A DNA stretch of 44,558 nucleotides from a virus: positions 1 to 44,558 of IMG/VR virus record IMGVR_UViG_3300030012_001971; one strand, 5' to 3'. Position 1 is the stretch's first letter, and the number at the start of each line of letters is the position of its first letter. Positions 1 through 6,714 of this stretch are shown piece by piece. Under the pieces are notes generated by a model. It did no database searches. It had not been told where the DNA came from and was given only the letters and a program-made list of their open reading frames with translations. The translations under genes and the position numbers were made by a program.

Positions 1-131
1 ATCACAATATCCTAGATACAAGGTGCATGATTCGGCTCGCATTTTTCGGGGTCTCCGGCCCGTGTCACTGTCGACTAGGTTTGGCTCATGAATCCGGCAG
101 CTTTCCCCATGTTTCCAGACTCCGGCAAACT

Positions 132-165
132 ATGCACGATTCCTGAGAAATGCACGATTTCCTGA
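132..165. repeat. Closely spaced direct repeat, ATGCACGATT(T)CCTGA
   Basis: ATGCACGATTCCTGA at 132-146 recurs as ATGCACGATTTCCTGA at 150-165, a start-to-start distance of 18 nt. The copies differ by one inserted T. Paired short repeats in a gene-free leader suggest a protein-binding site, but no function is demonstrated. Confidence 0.5.
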
Positions 166-258
166 TTTGAGGATATGCCCGTAATGGCCTGAGGATCGAT
201 TCTGAGGCGTCTTTGTTCTGGGGGCGGTCTGTATACTGATTTTCCATTCAACAGCTTT

Positions 259-307
259 TGCAACTTACTTGCATTAAGCGTAACTCATTGATAAACAACA
301 AGTTGCA
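259..307. repeat. Inverted repeat TGCAACTT / AAGTTGCA
   Basis: TGCAACTT (259-266) is matched by its exact reverse complement AAGTTGCA (300-307), separated by 33 nt. A further TTGCATT lies between the arms. The arms are far apart for a hairpin; two half-sites for a dimeric DNA-binding protein would fit better. An 8-bp match in AT-rich DNA can also arise by chance. Confidence 0.3.
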
Positions 308-425
308 TTTTCTGGTAGTTGTTAGAGTTTCTGAGTTGTAAGTGATTGGTTTTCAATGCTTTGTGGCAGATTTGCGTGATTATTGCACCCTGATTCATGG
401 CCCATTTATCCGGTAGAATTGGCCC

Positions 426-466
426 GTGATCTGGTGGTGATCTGGTGGTGATCTGGTGGTGATCTG
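426..466. repeat. 11-bp tandem repeats, GTGATCTGGTG x 3.7
   Basis: Three perfect copies of GTGATCTGGTG (426-436, 437-447, 448-458) are followed by a partial copy GTGATCTG (459-466); a degenerate TTATCTGGTG follows at 471-480. The 11-bp period is about one helical turn, so bound proteins would line up on one face of the DNA. The array ends about 65 nt upstream of the -35 box at 532. This suggests an operator or activator array, or iterons. Confidence 0.75.
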
Positions 467-531
467 CCCGTTATCTGGTGGACTGAGATTTGAAGTATTA
501 TCTGAGTAGAAAAGAATTTGAATAAAAGTAG

Positions 532-560
532 TTGACGCATATTCCAGCTGCATTTATGCT
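532..560 (+). promoter_or_regulatory. Sigma-70-like promoter of the left operon
   Basis: TTGACG (532-537) and TATGCT (555-560) are separated by 17 nt. Transcription would start near 567, giving a leader of about 35 nt before the ATG at 602. It is the only good promoter before the DUF6011/MoxR/VWA cassette, so it probably drives that operon. Confidence 0.6.
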
Positions 561-601
561 GTGTCCGGCAACCGCCACTGAATACTTGAACAACTGAAAT
601 T

Positions 602-1294
602 ATGAATACTGCTATCGAGCCTTCCAACTTTGTTTTTGAATCCATCACCTCTGCCAATGGCAAGGTGCATGCCGGATTCACTTCCAACTTCAACTCCAAC
701 GATGCGGCATGGCTGCATCTATCTCAGAATACCAACGGGTCATCCTTTGCTCAGTCTATTTGTGACAAGTGGGTGAAGGCATCCAGCAGAGGCTGGAATT
801 TCAGCCCAGCCCAGAGCTTTTGGCTCCATCGATTGGCTACCCCTGAGGCCAAGCCTGCGCCTAAAAATCAGGTAGAAATCGATACCTCTGGGATTGCTGA
901 TTTGCTGGCAGCCTCAGAGGCTAATCTCAAATTCCCCAAGTTTATCATCAGTTCACCTGATGGTAAGACTACAATCAAGGTAGCCAAGGCTTCGGCCAGA
1001 TCCAAGTTTCACGGGTCATTTACTGTGGCCTCTCCGGTATTTGGAGAGGGATTCTTTGGCACCCTCAAAGATGGGAAGTTTACCCCATCTCGTCAGGCCA
1101 CTGATGATGTCATTCAGTTGGTCATTGATTTTGCAGCTGATCCAGCCGGAGTCGCTGCGGCCCATGGTCACCGCACTGGTGCCTGCTGCTTTTGCTCCAA
1201 AGAGCTTTCCACCCCTGAGTCTACGGCGGCTGGCTACGGCCCAGTTTGCGCCAAGAATTTCGGCCTCCCATGGGGCAACAAATCCAACAAGTAA
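602..1294 (+). CDS. DUF6011-type zinc-finger protein
   Basis: A 230-residue protein. The C-terminus carries C195-C196-x-C198 and then a GYGPVCAKNFGLPWG block (C216 at 216, ending near G225). This Cys-x-x-Cys-like cluster followed by GYGPxCA and GLPWG is the pattern I know as DUF6011, a small zinc-binding domain of unknown role found in phages and actinobacteria. The middle (about 48-78: FAQSICDKW... and SPAQSFWLHRL) resembles the short helical segment that often precedes it. It is first in the left operon, 33 nt before the MoxR ATPase. No Shine-Dalgarno site precedes the ATG; an AACTGAAAT box lies at 592-600. The function is unknown; an adaptor or nucleic-acid-binding role for the downstream ATPase/VWA proteins is inference. 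Confidence 0.8.
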   Translation: MNTAIEPSNFVFESITSANGKVHAGFTSNFNSNDAAWLHLSQNTNGSSFAQSICDKWVKASSRGWNFSPAQSFWLHRLATPEAKPAPKNQVEIDTSGIADLLAASEANLKFPKFIISSPDGKTTIKVAKASARSKFHGSFTVASPVFGEGFFGTLKDGKFTPSRQATDDVIQLVIDFAADPAGVAAAHGHRTGACCFCSKELSTPESTAAGYGPVCAKNFGLPWGNKSNK

Positions 1295-1327
1295 CCCACT
1301 ATCTCCAATATCAATAAACTGAATACT

Positions 1328-2443
1328 ATGACTAAATCATTACATTCCCCAGTCCGTTACAGCCGCCTTGGTGCAGCTGCTAGATTCGCCTTTGAATCTG
1401 AAAGATTCCTCCTCCTTTATGGTCAGGTTGGAGTCGGTAAAACCGCAGCCGGTGCCGTGATTCATGAGGCCCTCACAGGCCGCACTGGTGACGGCAAGAT
1501 CAGCCACAATGAGTGGCGCAATGGTGAGAGCGGCTACGCCGTTGTCAACTGCACAGGCCAAAGTCCTGACTCGATTTCCGGTTTCTTGGTGCCTGATCAT
1601 GAGACCCGTGACGGGTGGTTTACCAAGCCTGAGCACTGGCCTCTTGAGTCCGTAGTAGGTGACGCCCACATCACCCTCTGCGTCGATGAGGTAGACAAGC
1701 TCTCAACTGACGCCGTGTCCGTCCTCCTAGGTCTCCTCGATGCCAATGATACGGGTGAGCTTTACCTCGGCACCCACAAGCTGGGGCCGAACGTGAATCT
1801 GTATTTCACGGCCAATGGAAAAGAGCACGGCTCCACATCCTCCAAGGTATTGCCAGCACCCCTGACTACCCGTTGCTATAGCCGGAGTTTGATTGCTGAT
1901 GTGGGTGCATGGTTTACAGGCTACGCTGCCCCCAAAGGGCTGGATTCCTCACCCGTCACAGCATGGCTAGCCAGCTACGGTGAAGAGTGGTTCTCACCCG
2001 TGATCGAAGGCCGCTGGGATGGTCGCAGCATTCCTTGCCCCCGTCAGTGGTCAGCCGCTGCCAAACTGGTCACCATCGATACCCCGTATGACGTGGCCGT
2101 GAATGACATTCTCTGGCCGCTGGTAGGTGAGGACGCAGCGAATGCCTGTGCCGCCTACATCCAGCTAATTCACAAGGTGAAGCCTGAGCTGGAGGCCCTC
2201 AAAAATGGTGGTGATTTGCCGTCAGATCACCGCGCCCAGTATGCCGTGATCTTCGCGGCCATCAGGACTATCGTTGTCGATTACCCTGATACAGGCGCAG
2301 CCATTCAGGCTGGTGATCTGGACTGGTTCGTCGACGCCTTAGTCAATGCCGATAATGAGATCAGGCAGTGGGCCGTGCCTCTTGCATCTGCCTCAGGAAT
2401 CCTCCTCAAATTCAGTGACAAAATCGACGCTCTCAAAGCATAA
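1328..2443 (+). CDS. MoxR-like AAA+ ATPase
   Basis: A 371-residue AAA+ ATPase. Walker A is GQVGVGKT (residues 32-39), Walker B is LCVDEVD (D120, E121), and a sensor-1-like YFTANGKEH follows. The short N-terminus before the P-loop and the order of motifs fit the MoxR/CobS branch of AAA+ proteins. These form rings that work with a VWA-domain partner to remodel or metallate target proteins. The matching VWA partner is encoded two genes downstream (3476-4933), a pairing seen in cobaltochelatase (CobS/CobT) and RavA/ViaA-type systems. The region after about residue 230 is helical and unassigned. Composition is G+C-rich like the rest of the cassette. The start is preceded by AACTGAATAC (1317-1326) rather than a Shine-Dalgarno site. 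Confidence 0.9.
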   Translation: MTKSLHSPVRYSRLGAAARFAFESERFLLLYGQVGVGKTAAGAVIHEALTGRTGDGKISHNEWRNGESGYAVVNCTGQSPDSISGFLVPDHETRDGWFTKPEHWPLESVVGDAHITLCVDEVDKLSTDAVSVLLGLLDANDTGELYLGTHKLGPNVNLYFTANGKEHGSTSSKVLPAPLTTRCYSRSLIADVGAWFTGYAAPKGLDSSPVTAWLASYGEEWFSPVIEGRWDGRSIPCPRQWSAAAKLVTIDTPYDVAVNDILWPLVGEDAANACAAYIQLIHKVKPELEALKNGGDLPSDHRAQYAVIFAAIRTIVVDYPDTGAAIQAGDLDWFVDALVNADNEIRQWAVPLASASGILLKFSDKIDALKA

Positions 2444-2486
2444 CTTACTAACAATCAACTAACTATAAACTAGAAAGAACAATACA

Positions 2487-3425
2487 ATGAACATCGAACA
2501 AGCTACAATTAACAGCATCGCGAAGGTCAGAATCCGCGCCACTTACCTTCCAACAAAAGCCAAGTATGAGGCCGGAATAAATACCCTCGCCCGTCTCAAT
2601 GGGGCAGATCCTAAGGCCATCGACGCCGGATTGCATTTCCTACCCTCTGAGGACAATGCGATAGCGGAAGCTCGAAACATCGTCACCGCTGGCAAGAAGG
2701 CCCTCATTGCGGCTGCATTCGACGGCAACGGCAAGCGCACCAAGTCCAAGCTCAAGCCAATGGGCAGCGACAATATCGGCTGGTACTACGCAGACTCTGA
2801 TGATGCCGATGCCATCAGGGAAATTGCTGACGCGACAGAGCGTAAGCTGGAGGCCGCCAAGGCCCGTATCAGCCGCGACTGGGACAGTCTAGTGCAGCAG
2901 GGTAAGGCCCTTCTTGGCAAGGCTGCACTGACCTTTGCATACCCTGAAAGGGATGAGTATATCAGCCGCGCCTCATTCGGTGTGACCATTCGCAATGGCT
3001 CAATCAATTTCACTGACACGGCCCTCGCCGCGCTGCCTGAGGAGCTGGCTTCACAGGTCAGAGCTGATCAGAAGATCGAGCGCGAACAGCTCATAGAAAG
3101 TCATCGCGCCAGCGTCGATGCATTCTTCGACTCGGTAGTGTCTCAGGTTTCCAAAGTTGAGGCCAGTTTGAAGAAGGGCAATCGCCTTCGTCCTGAGGGA
3201 TTCGATACCCTACTCGACGAGGCCCGTGATCTGGAGCGCGATAACTGGCTAGGTGACAAGGCCATAAGCAAGATCGCCGAGGCTTTTGGGGCAGTCCTCA
3301 GATCCACTGACGGCCTCTGGGCTGACGATCAAAAGGTCGCTCACCGTGAGCGCGTAGCCAAGGCCAAGGAAATCAAAGAAGTGGCCGCCGATGCTGTCAA
3401 TCTTGCCAAGTCCATAGGTCTGTAA
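2487..3425 (+). CDS. Uncharacterised helical protein of the MoxR/VWA cassette
   Basis: A 312-residue, mostly alpha-helical, charged protein with no catalytic motif I recognise. A central segment (about 135-170: WDSLVQQGKALLG, then AYPERDEYISRASFGV) and its position between a MoxR ATPase and a VWA protein recall DUF3150 proteins, which I remember from similar phage and plasmid neighbourhoods; this match is weak. The C-terminal half (about 190-312) is rich in Lys, Glu and Ala and likely coiled coil. The gene lies 43 nt after the ATPase and 50 nt before the VWA gene, with the same G+C-rich codon use, so it is probably a third subunit or the substrate/adaptor of that machine. Confidence 0.8.
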   Translation: MNIEQATINSIAKVRIRATYLPTKAKYEAGINTLARLNGADPKAIDAGLHFLPSEDNAIAEARNIVTAGKKALIAAAFDGNGKRTKSKLKPMGSDNIGWYYADSDDADAIREIADATERKLEAAKARISRDWDSLVQQGKALLGKAALTFAYPERDEYISRASFGVTIRNGSINFTDTALAALPEELASQVRADQKIEREQLIESHRASVDAFFDSVVSQVSKVEASLKKGNRLRPEGFDTLLDEARDLERDNWLGDKAISKIAEAFGAVLRSTDGLWADDQKVAHRERVAKAKEIKEVAADAVNLAKSIGL

Positions 3426-3433
3426 ATACCCTG

Positions 3434-3462
3434 TTGACACTGAAGAATTAATCCATTAACTT
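3434..3462 (+). promoter_or_regulatory. Possible internal promoter before the VWA gene
   Basis: TTGACA (3434-3439) matches the sigma-70 -35 consensus exactly. A weak -10 candidate TAACTT (3457-3462) follows after 17 nt, 13 nt before the ATG at 3476. The -10 agrees at only three of six positions, so this is tentative. It could boost the VWA gene relative to its upstream partners. Confidence 0.3.
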
Positions 3463-3475
3463 AGGACTCAATAAA

Positions 3476-4933
3476 ATGAATACTACGATTGACTACAACC
3501 TGAACGGGGATGACACCCTCGCCAAGGCCCTTCGCCTTATCAGATCTTACTTCCCCCTCGCCTTCCAGAAATTGATCCTCCTGACATGGTCGTGGAGGAC
3601 TCAGGGAATCGGCAGCTACGGTGCCACTGATGGCCGCAACCTGTATCTTAATCCTGAAGGCTACGCCAAGATCGAGCGCACCTCCAACCCAGTTGGATAC
3701 CTTGCATTCCTCCTGATTCATGAAGCCTTACACGCTCTCCTGAATCATGCACTGAGACTGGGCAAGCTTAAAAAACATGGCCTTGCCAATGTCGCAGCTG
3801 ACTACGTGATCAATGCCATCATTGTTCGCATCAATGATCGAGTCTATGCTGAGGAGGGATTCGTTCCTTTCCCATTGATTGACGGCATTCTCCACGATAT
3901 CTCAATCGCTTACGACTCCAAGGGTGAGAGCCTCTCAGCAGAGCAGGTCTACCAGAACCTCAACAAGCCTGAGCCTGAGCAGCCTGAGCAGCCTGAGCCA
4001 CAGCCTGAGGAGGGTGACGAGTCCGGTGATGATGCAGTCGATCAGTCCGGTGATGAGGCAGGCGATGAGGCAGGCGATGAGGCAGGCGATCAGTCCGGCG
4101 AGTCCGGTGATGAGGCAGGCGATGAGGACGGCGAAGGGGCACCGTCAGGTAATGGAGATTCTGAGAATCCACTTACTGATGAGGACATTCTTGGTGGGGA
4201 TTTCGTAGGCACAGGCTCCGACGATCTTGCCGAGCCTGAGCTGGCTGAGGGTGAGACTCAGGAGGAAGTTGACCAGCAGATCGAGATCGAGAATGAGCAG
4301 ATCGAGATCGAGTCCAAGGCCAACCAAGAGAAGGGCATCGGCGGCACGTCAATCGAATTCGAAAATGCTCGCCGCAATCGTGACGGGGTGGTTGACTTTT
4401 CCGATACCCTCACCGACCTGCTCCGTCAGAATTATGACGGCGGCTGGAAGAAGCCATTCAACAATCAAATGTTCGAAGGCGGCGGCGTTGTCTGCCACGG
4501 CAGGGGCAACACTGAGGCAGGCGAGATTGCTTTTCTCGTTGATCTCTCCGGCTCCAACTACCACGAGGCAGGTGACATGATCAGCCGGACTCAGGAAGCT
4601 TTTGACTCAGTCAATCCTGAGGTGATCCACCTCGTAGGATTCGACCATCAGGTTCACGATCACATCGAGGTAACTGGTGGTGAGCGTCTCCCCTCCAGAC
4701 TCGACGGCGGCGGCGGCACCAACATCGCCAAGGCCCTAGCATGGGTCGAGGAGAACATCCCTCATGTCGAGGCCATCATCGTCCTCACTGACGGCTACGA
4801 TCACTGGAGCCGCATCGAACGCTACGAGCCGGAGCAGCCAGTCGTGTGGCTCAACTACGGCGAGGATCGCTGGCTCGAAGCATACGGTAACTACTACTCA
4901 TTCGGCGAGCGCATCGATGTCAACACCCTGTAA
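3476..4933 (+). CDS. Metallopeptidase-like / VWA-domain protein (DUF2201 type)
   Basis: A 485-residue, three-part protein. Residues about 1-150 form a zincin-like domain with HEALHALLNH (H82, E83, H86, H91), an intact HExxHxxxxH site. Residues about 160-290 form a very acidic low-complexity linker built of PE(Q), GDEAG and QIEIE runs. Residues about 310-485 form a von Willebrand A domain with a complete MIDAS metal site: DLSGS (D356, S358, S360), T415 in GGGGTN, and D439 in LTDG. This order (putative metallopeptidase, then VWA) is that of the DUF2201 family. The VWA domain and acidic linker also recall CobT, the partner of the MoxR-like CobS. With the upstream ATPase it likely forms an ATP-driven remodelling or proteolytic machine. 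Target unknown. It is encoded last in the G+C-rich cassette. Confidence 0.88.
   Translation: MNTTIDYNLNGDDTLAKALRLIRSYFPLAFQKLILLTWSWRTQGIGSYGATDGRNLYLNPEGYAKIERTSNPVGYLAFLLIHEALHALLNHALRLGKLKKHGLANVAADYVINAIIVRINDRVYAEEGFVPFPLIDGILHDISIAYDSKGESLSAEQVYQNLNKPEPEQPEQPEPQPEEGDESGDDAVDQSGDEAGDEAGDEAGDQSGESGDEAGDEDGEGAPSGNGDSENPLTDEDILGGDFVGTGSDDLAEPELAEGETQEEVDQQIEIENEQIEIESKANQEKGIGGTSIEFENARRNRDGVVDFSDTLTDLLRQNYDGGWKKPFNNQMFEGGGVVCHGRGNTEAGEIAFLVDLSGSNYHEAGDMISRTQEAFDSVNPEVIHLVGFDHQVHDHIEVTGGERLPSRLDGGGGTNIAKALAWVEENIPHVEAIIVLTDGYDHWSRIERYEPEQPVVWLNYGEDRWLEAYGNYYSFGERIDVNTL
3966..4140 (+). repeat. In-frame low-complexity repeat encoding the acidic linker
   Basis: Inside the VWA gene, CCTGAGCAG-type units encode Pro-Glu-Gln repeats up to about 4010. 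They are followed by GGCGATGAGGCA-type units encoding GDEAG/GDQSG repeats to about 4140. The near-identical DNA copies make the linker prone to slippage, so its length probably varies between related phages. An antisense open frame across this stretch is a by-product of the repeat. Confidence 0.8.
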
Positions 4934-4946
4934 CCTTAACCCTTTA

Positions 4947-4973
4947 CCCTGCCCCCTGCATCGGGGGGTGGGG
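4947..4973. other. GC-rich hairpin after the MoxR/VWA cassette
   Basis: CCCTGCCCCC (4947-4956) pairs with GGGGGGTGGG-type sequence at 4964-4973 over 10 base pairs, two of them G-T wobbles, around a 7-nt loop. It sits 14 nt after the VWA stop codon and 22 nt before the next ATG. No T-run follows on either strand, so it is not a classical intrinsic terminator. It could be an mRNA 3'-end stabiliser or processing site separating two expression levels. Confidence 0.6.
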
Positions 4974-4994
4974 AAACTCAACTGAATAACTGAT

Positions 4995-5162
4995 ATGAAA
5001 ACGTTCCTTACAATTATCCTCGTCGCATTCTTCGCGGCATTCTTCCTCAACCTCGCATACCAAGTAGGAAAGCGAGACCAGCGCATCGAACACAAGCGCG
5101 AACAGGCAGCCCAGATCAAGGCTGATATCGAGCGCATGAATGAGTCATTCAACCGCCAGTAG
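4995..5162 (+). CDS. Small single-pass membrane protein
   Basis: A 55-residue protein starting MKTFLTIILVAFFAAFFLNL. Residues 3-21 are a clear transmembrane or uncleaved signal segment, followed by a charged, probably coiled-coil tail (about 26-55, rich in Arg, Glu and Gln). The ATG follows an AACTGAATAA box (4980-4989). The gene lies between the VWA gene and a short unknown gene, all on the plus strand. Function is unknown; a membrane-anchored accessory or superinfection-type protein is possible, but nothing in the sequence shows it. Confidence 0.65.
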   Translation: MKTFLTIILVAFFAAFFLNLAYQVGKRDQRIEHKREQAAQIKADIERMNESFNRQ

Positions 5163-5165
5163 ATC

Positions 5166-5381
5166 ATGAATACAGAAAACATATCCATTACACGGAGCCT
5201 CTTTGGCACGTATTACGATACCCAAAACCTGGGTCTGGTAATCCCTAAAGATAAAGAGGCAGCACACTTGGTAACCATAATGGTGACGCGATACAGATAC
5301 AAATGCGTAAGCATCTCTAGACAAGACGCGCTGGGGCTACTCACGGCCATGAGACAAGAACATTCAAACACTAACTCGTAG
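5166..5381 (+). CDS. Small hypothetical protein
   Basis: A 71-residue soluble protein starting 3 nt after the preceding stop codon and ending 4 nt before the AcrVA2-like gene. This tight packing argues that it is real. No motif is recognisable. The composition is mixed, with no membrane segment, and it is somewhat Tyr/Arg-rich in the middle (VTRYRYKCVSISRQDALGL). From here on the G+C content falls towards that of the rest of the window. Small genes beside a putative anti-defence gene are common in phage accessory regions, but that is context, not evidence of function. Confidence 0.6.
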   Translation: MNTENISITRSLFGTYYDTQNLGLVIPKDKEAAHLVTIMVTRYRYKCVSISRQDALGLLTAMRQEHSNTNS

Positions 5382-5385
5382 AATT

Positions 5386-6618
5386 ATGACTAGACAAGAA
5401 GCGACAACGGAAATGTATGGCCTCACACCCGATCAGCAGTGGTGTGACAACTCCAAGCTCATGCGCAAAATGATTTACGGATTCATTCAGCATGGATACC
5501 ACCCAGCATTTGAAAAGCTGGACAGGGAAAATTTGTATCAGAGACTCTTCCCAAAAACATACAACCTCGACGGCAAAAACTACGACCCCACCCTGCTGGG
5601 CGTAAGTTTATTTGAGACTATGTTTGCTACCGAACCGGATGTTTCAGATGTCACACAGGACATCGCTTATGATACGTGGAACACCATTGACCGTGAGCTG
5701 CACAGCTTTGACTGGAGGACATACTTCTTAGATGGAACATGTGCTGAGATGATTAACCGCAGCCATTACAATGACTCCGTGGACATGAGTGAAACTCTTT
5801 TCACCATGCCTGCGTTCACCGTGTCCCTGCCGAAGGGGATAGACATCACTGACTCCAAGGATAATGACCCCGTGATTGCCATCGCAGTGTGCCGATCATT
5901 CACAATTTGCCACACCAATTATTCGAAAGAGTTTCGAGCCGTCAGCGAACTGGACTTACAAAGATGGGGCATCCGTAAAGAGGATCTCAATAATCTAAAT
6001 AAGCTGGTCACCAAAGATGGGGAAGGTAGTTGGAAGCAGATCAGGGATAGCTGGACTGGGTTCTTCCAACAAAAGGGAAGGTTCCCTGACGGCGTGGAGC
6101 TGGCTCCTGTCCTCAACATAGGGGGCATTACAAAGAGCGGAGAGAACATGCCCATCCGGTTTCCTTTACTAGACATCTCTGCCAAGGATTGCCTCGACTT
6201 CCTGTATTCCCACGAGCTGGAACGCATGGATGGTAGTCACCCACTTAATGCGCGGAAAAATTTCCAAGGCAACCAAGCTGAGGAAAGTCTACGTGAGGCT
6301 CGCCAGTTAACTGAGTTCACACTAAAGCTCTTACTGTTCATGGCCGCCAAACCTCAGGAGGTGGAGACCAACAGCAGATTGTTGAAGCCTGCAAGGGTGA
6401 GGCGTGGCAAGCTGATGAACGATAACAAATGGTCACCGTGCTACATCGGCCGCAAGTATGGAGCCGAGATGAAATCAAAAGGCTACGGCGAGCGCGGTAA
6501 GATTCGTGCCCATTGGAGGCAGGGACATTTCCGTGGGGTGTGGGCAGGCAAGGGCCGATCAAAACATTTGATTAAATGGATTGACCCCTGCTATGTTAAC
6601 GATCCAGATAAGGGGTAA
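5386..6618 (+). CDS. AcrVA2-like protein (putative counter-defence)
   Basis: A 410-residue protein. The C-terminus has IRAHWRQGHFRGVW (residues 373-386), then GKGRSK and KWIDPCYVN. The anti-CRISPR AcrVA2 of Moraxella ends, as I remember it, with a block of the same spacing: HIRRGHWHGYW, GTGQAK and RWQPAVFVN. Two weaker segments also seem to correspond: TMPAFTVSLPKGIDI with its Leu-Pro/Asp-rich strand, and an FTLKLLLFMAAKPQEVE helix shortly before the C-terminal block. AcrVA2 lowers Cas12a levels by triggering loss of its mRNA during translation. Homologues are widespread in mobile elements, many in hosts without Cas12a, so the target here may differ. This protein is about 90 residues longer than AcrVA2 and carries extra N-terminal sequence. 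A hairpin (6625-6692) follows the gene. Confidence 0.72.
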   Translation: MTRQEATTEMYGLTPDQQWCDNSKLMRKMIYGFIQHGYHPAFEKLDRENLYQRLFPKTYNLDGKNYDPTLLGVSLFETMFATEPDVSDVTQDIAYDTWNTIDRELHSFDWRTYFLDGTCAEMINRSHYNDSVDMSETLFTMPAFTVSLPKGIDITDSKDNDPVIAIAVCRSFTICHTNYSKEFRAVSELDLQRWGIRKEDLNNLNKLVTKDGEGSWKQIRDSWTGFFQQKGRFPDGVELAPVLNIGGITKSGENMPIRFPLLDISAKDCLDFLYSHELERMDGSHPLNARKNFQGNQAEESLREARQLTEFTLKLLLFMAAKPQEVETNSRLLKPARVRRGKLMNDNKWSPCYIGRKYGAEMKSKGYGERGKIRAHWRQGHFRGVWAGKGRSKHLIKWIDPCYVNDPDKG

Positions 6619-6624
6619 ACAATT

Positions 6625-6692
6625 GAGCCTGTCCCCTGTCATGGAGTTAGGCATCTGTGCTGTGGGGGTTACGATGCTAAGGGGGCAGGCTC
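6625..6692. other. Branched RNA structure after the AcrVA2-like gene
   Basis: The 96-nt gap between two genes is largely filled by a structure. GAGCCTGTCCCCT (6625-6637) pairs with AGGGGGCAGGCTC (6680-6692) over 13 base pairs with one G-T wobble. Inside it TTAG-G-CATC (6647-6655) pairs with GATG-CTAA (6673-6680), with one bulged G and competing for the last base of the outer stem. No T-run follows, so it is not a standard terminator. It is either a processing or stabilising element or a small structured RNA; the function is unknown. Confidence 0.6.
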
Positions 6693-6714
6693 CGACTAAC
6701 TATTTTCAAAAGCT

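Larger units (their letters stand above)
1..601. other. Gene-free control region ahead of the left operon
   Basis: No convincing gene is present. The two open frames of about 60 to 100 codons here lie on the minus strand, have no recognisable product, and one runs antisense into the first real gene. What the stretch does hold is regulatory in character: a 15/16-bp direct repeat near 132-165, an 8-bp inverted repeat (259-266 with 300-307), 11-bp tandem repeats at 426-466, and a sigma-70-like promoter at 532-560. An operator/activator region or a replication origin would both fit; I cannot separate them from sequence alone. Confidence 0.6.

Noticed and set aside
75-263. 62-codon minus-strand open frame in the left control region
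   Set aside because: No recognisable product and isolated on the opposite strand within a region of short regulatory-type repeats; random frames of this size are expected.
426-466. CRISPR array or microsatellite noise
   Set aside because: Units are contiguous 11-mers without spacers, so not CRISPR; they are too exact and too well placed before a promoter to dismiss as noise, so kept as an operator or iteron candidate.
406-699. 97-codon minus-strand open frame
   Set aside because: It crosses the 11-bp repeats and the promoter and runs antisense into the DUF6011 gene; the translation is repetitive and unlike a protein family.
3960-4172. Antisense His/Arg-rich 70-codon frame
   Set aside because: It is the reverse reading of the acidic repeat linker of the VWA gene, so its composition is an artefact.
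4947-4973. Intrinsic transcription terminator
   Set aside because: The stem is suitable, but neither strand has the T-run that should follow; the same holds for 6625-6692 and 30905-30944.
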